The notes under the pieces: generated by a model
Databases searched by the model: none
What the model saw: only the letters and a program-made list of their open reading frames with translations
What the model was told of the DNA's origin: nothing
Assembly: GCA_033439685.1 (NCBI GenBank)
Contig: JAUEDM010000001.1
Span: forward strand, 2,046,001 to 2,110,000
Length of the DNA stretch: 64,000 nt
Direction: 5' to 3'
From: Apodospora peruviana
Lineage: Eukaryota > Ascomycota > Sordariomycetes > Sordariales > Lasiosphaeriaceae
Shown: piece after piece, positions 12,614 through 24,077 of the stretch
Layout of the letters: every line of letters starts with the position of its first letter
Numbering within the stretch: the stretch's first letter is position 1
Position numbers and translations under genes: made by a program

Positions 12614-15600
12614 GTAACTGAAGGCCTCTGGTCCATTTCTCAGAGATAGATGAGAGTTGGAGGAAGGTGATGGGGGATCTATCTGTCTTGGTACTGTCTG
12701 CTAAGTCTCCCTGAGCATCTTAATGTCATTGGAAATTTCGGGACAAACGGTCCAGTGGTTATACCTGGCTTGCCAGGCCCAGCGTCCCTACTTCCGTGTC
12801 CAGTTTCCGGACTGCTCTATAGAGATATATCTTCCTCTTCCCGTAGTATCCATAAGTGCTGTTATATCATCACAACCTTCTCAACCTCGTCTATTATAAC
12901 ACCGACATCGGATATGAACACCTATTCATCACAATTTGCATCCCGATAAGTGAACCCACCCTTCTACGACTTTGAAAAAAAGACCATTGCGTATACCTTT
13001 TGCATTGCTACATTTTCGTCGTAGGTTCTCTTTACATAACCTCTGTAGTATGGAAATCTCGACGTGGATGAGATCCAAGGTTTAGGGTACGAGTCGAGTT
13101 ACATGAGTGAGATGGTATCCACGAGATTGACCATGACGGCGGGATGATTGGAGAAGTGACTAGTTGTATAGGAGTAGCTTGAACACTGAATAGCATAATA
13201 TGACATGACGGAAGATCCTCGATAGGAGGAACAGAAAGCAACCCAGATAGAAAGCAGTAAATAACTTATCTTATTACCAACCCGTTATTCTGTACTTAAG
13301 CAAGGTAACTAACCACCTTGTTGAAATGTGTCTAGATTGGCGACTACCCAGGTAGGTATGAATACTGGCATAACATTACTTCCAGACGACTGGCTGTCTC
13401 GATCTATCCTATATGTCTCATAGGCATGACAACAAAACAGCAAGAAAGGTAGCAGACTGACGACGGTTTTCTCATAAACGAAAGAATGAAAAAGACCATT
13501 AACCCATGATACGAACCACTGTTCTAACGGGGTAGCAGCGGCTCATGCAAAACATTCATGGACGAGTCAAGTCCGCTTCTTACGTTCGTCTGGATGCAAT
13601 GGCGCCGCTGCGTCAGTCACAGCATGGTCGATCTCTGAGAATATAGAACTAGCCCTCGATCGCTCTAGCAACGCCCCTTTTGTACAACACACCGAACAGA
13701 TACAGAGAGGAAACGGATAACTCCGGTCTCCGACGGTACCATCATGCTCATCAAAAATAGAAGAAAATGTCCCATCCGAGAACCATCTGTTCATCGTAAT
13801 TAACCTACCCATATAAGGGAAGTGTCGTTGGGGTGAGTGCTTACATACAGATATGCGGGATAATTGACGACCACTTAGCGGCCGAGAATGTTCAAGGAAG
13901 TCAAATAGATGGTGTTTTACCCTGTTTCTTGGTGACACATTGGATGTGATATATTCTCTCTCAACCGACGATGAGAATGAACGATAAGTGCACGACAGCT
14001 AGGTAGATTACCAGACGAAAGGGGGCATGTAACCCATTAGCGGACGTTTAGTGAGACTGACTCTCGGCAATTTTGAGCCGTATTGCCCGGATAGTTAACT
14101 TGAAAACATATCAACAGCCGAGGAGATCTACGATCCTGTACGGGTTACGTTGTATAATATTTTGCCATGCCGAGGGCGCACCGAGCTCGCCAAGCGGGCG
14201 TGCTAGTTAGTGTCTCTCAAAGGCTCTTTGAAGAAGACACCATAGGTAAATTCCAACGACGACGGCAGCGCCATCAATGTCTTGCGAAAATACGCAACGG
14301 ACCTCTCCACGAACAGAGAGGAAGGTGACACGGGGAGCTGAACAACACAACTACGTTGGTTTTGTTGTCTCGTCCACGGAAGAGAGGATCGGCATTCAGC
14401 CACTAATAGATCAAGAAACTCATGGGAGATAGTTCTGGCTGTCCCAGCACTCTGTCTATCCAGATGTTGTCTGCTCAGTTGAGACACAGACACGGACGAC
14501 GGAACAGGTAAGTAGGTAGTGAAACGTAAACGAAGAGTTGGTCACAGCCTGTAGCCGTGAGCAACAGGTGTGAACAAGCAAAAGACATACGAATAATGAA
14601 GCGAATTGGGCGTTCACCACTGACATAAAATGTTGTGGATTATGGCTGAACGGTTCACACCCTCATCACCTGGGAGGCAGTCAATAAAGGGGGAAACTGA
14701 ATTTTTGCCACAATCACACCGAACAAAATCGCCAGAAAAAAGCCTCATATTATCCCCCTATATGCAGTGGAGTGATATGGTTACAGAAGACAGCTGATAG
14801 TAGCCGCTCTGGCGCTGCCGTCTCTCCTCCTCCTTTTCCGCGAGTTCCGCTCTCCTGAGCTGCTGGTACGGAGGAGTGGTGCCCGGTCTGACTCTGCCCA
14901 TGTCTTCACAGATTCGTTCTCGGCGCGCAACTGCCCAATGCCCGCCAACATACAGCGACAGTGGCGTGGTCTGTTTACGTATTCCTAAAAACATTTCCGA
15001 ACTTGTCAATCTCCTCGTAGTCGGTTAAGTTGAAGGAAAAATGAGAGCTGTGTCTGGCATTCAAAGGAAAATCTCAGTACATATATCTCTTCGGGCGATT
15101 GCACACATGCGTTTCCTTCTTGTGAACAAGAGCGAAGCAAGTGAGACTCGCCCCTCCTGTTTTTCTTTTTGGACTGCTCCAGACTTCTCAAAAACAAAAC
15201 AAGCTTTCAAGGTTCTTTTGCGCTCACGTACGCACCTTGTAATGATACATGTACCTTACATACGCCATGCGTCACACTAGGTAGCAACCAGCCAAGTCCG
15301 AACGCCTCCTTGATGTATTGTGGAAATTTGGCGGCTGGCCAGACAGCTGCAGGTCCCAGGGGAAAAAGAAATCCTTATTTTTATTATGATTAAGGGCACG
15401 GACAACAGGACGACGATCATCACTGGGCGTCGGCTGGGGGCGCTGGCACAACAGCCAGCCAGCCCAAACTGGGGCCGGCAACTGCACAAAATATCACCGT
15501 TCTGCAGGTCTCAAAACGCCAGGCCGGCGAAAGGTTACGTTTCACTAACCCGTACCTCCGGGTGCCGATGGTGGTGATGGTGATGGTCGTGGTGGCTGCT

Positions 15601-18600
15601 GCTGTCAACTGTGCGTTTTGACCGTGATGCCGAGTGTATTCCGCGTTACCGTGTCACGAGTTTCAGCTTCTTTCGGCTCTGGCGACGATGATGGAAAAAT
15701 TGTGTATGCCGCGGCTTGCCCAATCATATTGCTGGGCGAAGCGAGAGGAGTTAATGCTCTGGGACAAAGGTCGGAGTGATGAGAGGGAGACTGCCACAAT
15801 GAGAGAGTGAGAGAGTTGAGGACCTGCTGATAATGCCAGCAGCAACCGACAACCATCTGATCCATAACCAACTGTCCATCATTCGGATAACGGCATGAAC
15901 CAGTGGCATGATACAGATACCTACCAGAGGCAATCCCGAACTGACTGCCACTCGACGCTTAGGCTCACGCGAGCTCGTGGGGAAGGTACTGTAGGTAAGC
16001 AGTGCGAGTCAATTGTTCCGTCGCGCGGTGTGGACGTTCTCGCCCCGGTCGAACCGTCGGAAGCATGCCGCAACCCACCATCCACCACCTCTTATGTACG
16101 GATCCGTACCGTTCTAGCGAGTGCGGCTGATCGAATACGAACTTAACATTTTGTACGTAATCCTTCAAGAAGGTTTTCTACTCGATATGGCTGTCATCTG
16201 ATCGGCGTGATTACGCCCGCTGCCAGCTTTGTTCGCTCACCGGCATCGATTTGCTCCAATATGCTGGCGGTAAAGGAGAGTGGCGTAAATAAAGGGTCCA
16301 AAACGGCGAGGCGTGCAGGCTGAACACCTTAATTTCACCCAGCGCGCGCGTGGCTTGTGGTCGCTTCTTGCGGTTGGCGCCCGCGTTTGGTCGAAAATCG
16401 GGCCAGTTCTGCACGTGTTAAAGAGAGAGAAGAATGTGCAGTTATACGTACGGTTCACTTACTTGAAGTCCACCCCGACATGTACGTGATAACTCGCACT
16501 ATTGATTCCGATGCACGTCTTTGCTTCTGTCCAATGCTGTTCTCAAAGAGTGAGCAGCGCAGATACGAGATCCACCTTGCTCAATGCTGCATAAGCGCAC
16601 ACGGCTCGACTACTATGGGTTATCGGTGTTATCGATGGCTAGACCAGAGATTCTGTGTTCTGTGTGCACCTCGTGCGACTGCAGAAGGTGGTCAGGCTCG
16701 ATAGTGGCTCGACGAGAATGCAGTCATCCATCTTGGCAGGCCGGGTCGTCGGGAGGCACTCGCCAAGGTGCGGGGACCGGTTCCTTGCAGGACTGACGAA
16801 CGACAACGGCCGGCAGTGTGATGATTCAATCCCAGTCTCCGGCCGGCCATGGGCCTTTGCCGGAGCATGGTCGGTGAAACCCGTAAGGGTGTAGTGTGGA
16901 AGCTTTTTGCGACGACTTCGAGACTCGGAGACATTTTTGAGAACCCAGTGGTTGTCTTGGTTAGGTTTGACCTTCCCAGCGCTTTGGTTGAGCCCTATTA
17001 GGTCTGATTTGTCGAGTAACCTGGGTATGGTTGCACCAAGACTACCGGTACCACCCACGTAGGGACCCAAAAATAGGATATGTGTCTTGAATCACATCGA
17101 CGACTCCACAATTCGAACAGTATTTGCGCTCGTCTCGACGTAAGTTGCTGCAGGTTGCTGTATGGTTTAATATCACAAGTTATATCCCAAAGTGATCAGA
17201 GATGCTGCAGTCAGCTGGGTTCTACCTTGGTTGCTGTTAACATAGGTGGGTATCTCGGCACGATGTTGGTTGACTTCAGCCTTGTCGTTCTGTGTGCGGG
17301 TCGTCATAGTGGACCTTTCAGAGTCGTCCGATGAAGGCCGTGGGGCCTGGGCTGATGATTCGCAACGCGCCGGCTTGGCGATCCGTTCGGGGGCCTTGCC
17401 TGGATAAGGACATGCCCGCTCGCATCCAGTGGAGTGCGAGGGTCCGCGAGAGTGCCAGCTGACGGTCCACCCAGATTACTAGTGAGGATTCAAGCAATGC
17501 AACTCACTCAGGACGAAAAGGGCGGGCAAAAGGAAGGCGGCGTGACGCTGTGGTCTTCTTCTCTCGAACTGACCATGTTGATGGTGAAAGTGCCCGTTAG
17601 GAAGGTCCACGGGTTCGTGCAACACTGCAAATCCTCGCCTCGGGCCGGAAGTCGGCAGTCGGCACCGGGGACTCGGGGAAGGCAGCCAGGGCCGCTCCTG
17701 GTTACCCCGGGTACATGTAATCCACCCGAGTCGTCATCAAGGTTCCTGCCACCGTTTGGTAATAAGATGGTTCCGCTGGTATCCACACAGATCCGTACCT
17801 TATCTCAATAGACTTCGACTTGACCATTCGATTCTTGTTCTTCCATCATCACATTGGTGATCTGATCCACAATATCAACACCCTCCAAATCGGTGCATAA
17901 AACACCAAGCAGTTGGGATTTCTCGTATTTCAGCAGCACCCCGCAGGAACCGCTTACCGCACTTGAACCAGCCCCCTGCCCATGCTCTCTGTTGCTCTGA
18001 TACCACCCACACAGGTCCCTGCTGGTCACATTGCCCGGTACATCTGCCCATCTGTACCACAGGAAAAGGTAGAACGGGACCTGGGCTGAAAGGTGAGGGT
18101 GAAGGCACTGAAGGGAATGGCGGCACCTCCTTTACTTCACCACCTCCCAATCTTGTGCTATCGTGCAATTGGTCGCACTCACAGTCGGCGGTAGATCTGC
18201 CCACCCCACCAAGCCCGAGCCCTACTGAAGAGACCCCTAACAAGACTCTTCACAGCTGAACGCTACGACCTTTGCGTCTTCTCTGCATCCACCATCGCCT
18301 TGGCAATTAATCTCCACATCAGCTATTGAAACCTGCGCCTACGACTTCAGCCCATCGCCGAGCGCAATGGCTGCCCAATTGAAGAATTCCCCTGAGCTTC
18401 CCCCTTCTCCGCCCAGTCCTCTCAACTTCCAGACTATTGAGTCTCGACCATCAGTCGATTACCTGAGCACTGCTGAGGGAGAGCGGTTCTTCAGAAGACG
18501 AAGGAGAGGGGGTGTGCCTGGTGGCAAGCAGGACTAATAATCTGCTTTTACGGATAAGGAGACGGTACCCCCCGTACGGTCCAGACAGCTCCCTGGAGAT

Positions 18601-19413
18601 CAGACCTGTCACTGCTGTCAAGAACAGTGGAATAGGTACCACCCAGGTCCCAGGATCCCGTCAAGTGGCAAGGGACTCAACCTGGAAGTCGGTGAGGCGA
18701 GCCGAGAAGGAAAACGCGCTCCCCAAAACCAAAAGCCAAAAGCCACAACTCCGTCTCGTTGCGCATGGCGCTAGATTCGGTGGAGGCCCAAGTCATTTCC
18801 CCATATTCCGCACCCCAGAGTTACACATCAACTGCCATCTGACGTCGAATCGCGAGCCGTGTCAGCCACTTCTGCAACGACTCAAAGACAATAACCATTG
18901 AGCGTCTCGGTGCTGCTGTGCATCCGTGGGAGGGCAGCCTTTTCAACGCGCCGTGCAGACATACCCCTGTCGCACACGCCCTTATATCTGGCCGAGCAAT
19001 CTAACACCCGCTGTCCCTGGATGGAAAAGCAATGGTGGCCCGCACCACTCGTCGCTCCCACCGTGCTCCAGCCCTCGCCCAAAGAGGTTTGGCCGCTCGC
19101 CTGCCTCTTGCAGGGTGGTGTCGTGCCAGGGTCCCTTGTCGCGCTCTGGAAGTGCGCAGAGAAAAGGAGCGAATGTTGGTATTTACAACCAGATTCGTAT
19201 TATTTTTCCCACGGTCCACTGTCAGCATGGCACTGGGGTCGAGAGCGAGCGTCAGGGTGAAGACTTCGTGGGGAACCTTCTTGGCCCATTATATAGATAT
19301 CCAATCCCCACATGTTTGCCTGCTTCTTCCTTTCTGTCATCCCCACCCGACGCTCGTTAGTCTTGTCCTGTTTGCTGTGTTGACGTCCATATTCGGACGT
19401 GGAAGCCTTCATC
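12614..19413. other. 6.8 kb stretch without a recognisable gene
   Basis: The longest frames (minus strand 13567-13938, 123 codons; plus strand 17434-17811, 125 codons) have no recognisable motifs and irregular codon use. Base composition is ordinary, not the AT-rich signature of heavily RIP-mutated repeats. One short frame at 18367-18537 starts in a leader-like context and is listed separately. TAGGTA-type words occur at 13351 and 14512. Parts probably serve as the long upstream region of the oxidase gene at 19414. Confidence 0.45.
18367..18537 (+). CDS. Short open frame of 56 codons, possibly a relic or first exon
   Basis: The ATG follows a CT- and A-rich leader-like stretch (18290-18366) with a purine-free run and a GCAATGG start context. 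The peptide begins MAAQLKNSPELPPSPPSP and continues with a Ser/Pro-rich then Arg-rich stretch before a TAA. I could not find a continuing exon in frame that makes a recognisable protein. It may be a decayed gene or the first exon of an unseen transcript, or chance. Confidence 0.25.
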   Translation: MAAQLKNSPELPPSPPSPLNFQTIESRPSVDYLSTAEGERFFRRRRRGGVPGGKQD

Positions 19414-22400
19414 ATGGGGGCCACACACGCAAAGTCCATTCGTTCAGTTCTTTTTCTTTCTTCTGTAAGTCCTACCGGTGGTCTCTCGATGGCCTCATCA
19501 TGCCGAGATAGCTGACCGTCTAAACAGCTTTCACTTACATTCGCTCAACTTAATGTGCCCACTAATCTGCCGGGAGCCTGGACGTATCAAGGATGCTATA
19601 CAGATGTAGCTGGGAGGACGATTGGCGCCGCCGGATATGCCTCGGCCACCGCCATGACGAACCAGGCCTGCATTGCCTTCTGCAGCAACAAGGGCTTCCA
19701 GTACGCGGGCACCGAATACACTGAGGAATGCTTTTGCGGAGAGTCTCTGGCTGCTGGTGCCGTGGTCACCACGGGCTGCAACATGGCCTGCTCAGGAGAC
19801 GCGACTCAGCCATGCGGAGGACCCAGCAGACTCACGCTCTTCTACAGCTCTCAGCCAGTTGGACCACAGCCAAACCCCGGAGTCAACGGCTTTAGCTACC
19901 GCGGCTGCTATACCGAGGGAACCAATGGCCGTGCCTTGACCTATGCCGTCGGCACCATCCCTAATGCTGAGATGACGGTCGCAAAATGCACTGCTGCATG
20001 CAACGCCCAGAACTACCTCTTTGCGGGTGTAGAATATGGTGGTGAATGCTGTAAGTTTCAACTTGCCCCTTGCAGAGTATGCAGCGCTGACTCCCGGACA
20101 GTCTGTGGCAATTCCATCGTCAACGGTGCCACTACAGCCACCAGCGGTTGCAACATGCTTTGTAATGGCAACCAAACCGAGTTCTGTGGTGGTGGCAGCC
20201 GTCTCAACGTCTACGGTAAGGGGGCTGCTCCATCGAGCTCATCGAGCTCGAGCTCAACCCTGGTTGCCACAACGTCCTCATCGACCTCGTAAGTATCCGG
20301 CCTCCCTATTGTCCGTCCATGAACGTGGTTGAGGGCTAACAGAATGACTAGAACCGGTGTTACAGCTGCTGCTACGACTGGTACCACATCCTCGGCCTCA
20401 TCCGCATCCAGCGCCGTACCAACTGGGCCGTCGCAGCCGGCAAAGATTGACAATTACAACTTCTACGAATGCCGGTCCGAAGGAACCGCCGCTCGCGCTC
20501 TCACCGGCGCTACCTATGCCTCCGACGAAATGACTCTGCAGTCTTGCCGAGCATTCTGCAGTGCCTATACGTATTTCGGCGTGGAGTACGCCCGTGAGTG
20601 CTACTGCGGCAATTCGTTCAGTGCCGGTGCTGTCACCAGGCCTACTTCGGAGTGCAGCATGACCTGTGCCGCCAACCCTTTCCAGTATTGCGGCGCTGGC
20701 AACCGGTTGTCGGTCTACATCAAGGATGGTACCGCTCCGCCCCCGACTTCATCGACCTCATCCGGAGCTTCGTCCTCCAGTGTTAGCAGCACTGCGGGAC
20801 CCTCTCTGACGGGTCTCCCAACTGGATGGACCTCACAGGGCTGTTGGCGTGACGGCTTAACCGGCCGCATCCTTCCGTACCAGGCCCCAGATAGCCAGAC
20901 ACTCACCCCGTCTTCGTGTGCCAACCTGTGCAAAAACGCCGGTTACAAGATCTCGGGAACTGAGTACTCGGTTCAGTGCTTCTGTGGAAACGAGATCGTC
21001 AACGGAGGCGCTCAGGTAGCTGCTTCAGAATGCACCAACTCTTGCAGTGGCAACACGGCTTTGAAGTGCGGCGGCCCAGACAGAATGAGCATCATTTCTG
21101 ACGGCCCTCCGACGATCTACGGTCCCCCAGTTCCCCAGCAAGGTGGGCTGCCCGGTTGGAGCTACCAGGGATGCTATCCGGACAATCTCAACGACAAGCG
21201 CACGTTCCCATGGCAGTTGTTCTTCCCCGGCGTTATGACGGCTAAGATGTGTCTGGATAAGTGCATCAGTTTCGGGTACCACGCAGCCGGTCTTGAGTAC
21301 GGAGAGGAATGCTACTGTGGAGACCCGGCCAACATTGCTACTGTTGGTGCTACCATACGCCCCGAATCCGAGTGTGGCGTCGTCTGCGCTGGCAACTCGT
21401 CTTCTATCTGCGGCGGCGGCAGTCGCCTGACCACGTACTTCTGGACTGGCACTCCCAAGTACAGCTGGTCCTTCCCTCAGGATTGGCACGCCGGCCAGTA
21501 CCAGCATCTCATTGGCGGGGTCAACATCCCGCTCATGACAATGGAGACCGTTACTGGTAAGGTGAGCTTCATCTCCAAGGGAGGCACTGGTCCGGGTAAC
21601 GAGACTGGCGCCTATGAGCTCGATCTTACCAAGATCGCTCAAGGAACGGCAGCTTTCCGGACGCTCCACTTGAAGACCGATGTTTTCTGCGCTGCCGGCC
21701 TGACTCTGCCCGACAAGGTTGGCCGCCAATTAACAATCGGTGGTTGGTCAGGCGACTCTACCTACGGCACACGTCTGTACTGGCCTGGCGACACCCATGA
21801 CTGGGAGGAGAATGTGGCGGAACTCAAGCTTCAGAAAGGTCGTTGGTATCCCTCTGCCATGATCATGGCGAACGGTTCCATCATGGTTATCGGCGGCGAG
21901 GAAGGCTCCAACGCTGCCGCTGTTCCGAGCATCGAGGTCCTGCCTTACACTGGGACAGCTCCCCTTTACATGCAGTGGCTAGCTGATACCAACCCCAACA
22001 ACCTGTACCCATTCGTCTGTGTCCTCCCCAGCGGTGGCATCTTTGTGGCCTACTACAACCAGGCCCGAATTCTTAATGAAGTCACCTTCGCTACCACCAA
22101 GACGCTCCCAAATGCTCCTGGTGCCGTCAACGACGACACCGCTGGTCGCACATACCCCATGGAAGGTGCTGCTGTTTTGCTTCCCCAGAAGTGGCCCTAC
22201 ACCGCCAATCTCGAAATCCTCCTCTGCGGTGGCTCGACCATCGGTGTCGCTAACGCCCTAGACAACTGTGTCTCCACGAAGCCCGAAGACGCCAACCCGA
22301 CATGGATCCTTGAGCGTATGCCCTCGCCGCGTGTCATGCCTTGCATGGCCCCTCTCCCTGACGGCACATACCTAATTGCCAATGGTGCCAAGCACGGTGT

Positions 22401-23001
22401 CGCCGGCTTTGGTCTCGCCACCGACCCCAACAAGAACGCCCTGCTCTACGACCCGACCAAGCCGTACGGTAGCCGCATCACGGTCATGGCCAATACGACC
22501 ATTGCACGCATGTACCACAGCGAGGCTATCACGCTGCTCGACGGCCGCGTCCTGATCTCGGGCTCCAACCCGGAGGACGGCAAGAACCCCGAGGAGTACC
22601 GTGTTGAGGTCTTCGTGCCTCCGTATCTGCTCAGCGGTCTGCCGCGGCCCACTTTCGCCATCACCAACAAGGACTGGGCGTATGGCCAGATTGATATTCC
22701 CTTCACCCTTGGCCATACCCCCCAGAACGGGCCCATCACGGTCACTCTGCTCGGCGCCGTGTCCAGCACCCACGGTAACTCGCTGGGCGCTCGCACGCTC
22801 ATGCCGAAGATGTCGTGCGTGGGAACCGTATGCAAGGTCGATGCGCCACCCAACGCCCACGTCTGCCCGCCCGGGTGGTATCAGTTCTTTGTGTTGGATG
22901 GTGGTATCCCCGCTGTTGGTGTCTATGTCCGTATTGGTGGCGATCCTGCGCAGCTCGGCAACTGGCCGAATTTTGCGGATTTCTCCAAGCCGGGTATCTG
23001 A
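19414..23001 (+). CDS. Secreted copper radical oxidase (glyoxal oxidase-like, AA5) with five WSC domains
   Basis: Four exons, 19414-19464, 19528-20050, 20102-20288 and 20352-23001, give 1136 aa. Exon 1 carries the ATG and first half of a signal peptide (MGATHAKSIRSVLFLSS, then LSLTFA in exon 2). Five Cys-rich WSC carbohydrate-binding domains follow, each ending in a CGG or CGAG-type motif; Ser/Thr linkers separate domains 2-3 and 3-4. From about residue 615 comes the glyoxal/galactose-oxidase propeller plus a C-terminal DUF1929-type domain. Cofactor and copper ligands can be placed: Cys700 (VFCAAG) for the Tyr-Cys bond, Tyr753 (RWYPS), Tyr975-His976 (RMYHSE) and His1090 (NAHVCPPGW). The family oxidises aldehydes or primary alcohols and yields H2O2 extracellularly; the substrate here is unknown. 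The third intron has two in-frame acceptors, 20342 and 20351; I chose the distal one because a CTAAC branch site abuts the first. Confidence 0.92.
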
Positions 23002-24077
23002 ACCTCTATTTCCTTGGTAGTTAGTCATCGGTACAAGAAGGGAAGTGGTGTTTGGGAGTGGGTGGGTTGTTAGACTCAGCTCACATTTAATGTCTTGATA
23101 TCTTAATGTCTTTGCCTCTGTGGAAATTTGGATATGAAATCAATTCCTTTTTTAACCATTTTGCCTCTTTTATATATAACCAAGTAAAACAAGCGCCTGC
23201 GTTAATTCGTTCCACACTCTTTGGAAACACATTACTTTTTAAATACGATTCTTTTCAGCGCACTATTTATGTCTCTGTTTTCTTATATACACGTACTCAA
23301 GTTTGTTATCTGCTGCTGTTTTTTTACGTACTGTGCGTGCCCGTCGGTTGGGGCCGTCGTCTCCTTATGTTACTATGGGTAAGGTCTGGAGCTGAGGAAG
23401 AGCATACATTTGAGTCATGATACACCCGTACATACCTAACTTAGGAAGTGAGGAGTCTGGAGAAAAGGGAATCAATATGGAAAGGTTATGCTAGCTCTCT
23501 ACTCACCAGTTACCAGTTATCTTAGTTAAATCACCATTTGACTGCCTATGTATCCCTGCCATCTTGGAGCTCATCCTGCGAAATCGACCGAAGATAGACC
23601 AGGAATTGTGTTAATGACCACAACACACGATAAACCATATACCGTGAAGTGGAGTAACGATGCTGGTACGGTGCCCATCCACGCACACCAATGTTATCGG
23701 GAGACACCAGAGGTCGATGGAATAGAAAACCTCGTGGCCCCTTTTCATTCCAATAACTGCCCGCCTAACCAAGGACGTAGTTTTTCAAACATGGTATGCA
23801 AAGGTGGCATGTTCTCCGCGAACAACATCCAAAAATAAACAAAAGCTTCTTGAAATCCTCCGCCGAGTTTCCCAAAATCGGTGACAATATCCTTGTGGAC
23901 ATACATCACCAGAAAAATCCAATCCACCGATCAACAACATAGCGCCAATAACGCCGTCGCCATATTTTCATCTGCGCCCAATATAATCAAAAGTTCAACG
24001 TTAGATTTTTCATTTTCTGCCCTGGTCCTACACTTCCAACAAGTAATAGCCCGCACAATCAATCAAACACTTATGAG
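23002..24077. other. Convergent intergenic region
   Basis: About 1.1 kb between the oxidase 3' end and the 3' end of the minus-strand regulator. Composition is AT-richer than the coding DNA around it. I see no gene. Confidence 0.5.

Noticed and set aside
13567..13938. Minus-strand frame of 123 codons in the 6.8 kb gap
   Set aside because: No motif, no plausible splice partners, and composition like noncoding DNA.
17434..17811. Plus-strand frame of 125 codons
   Set aside because: No recognisable domain and an equally open antisense frame over the same bases.
21025..21729. Minus-strand frame of 234 codons inside the oxidase gene
   Set aside because: Shadow of the GC-rich oxidase exon.
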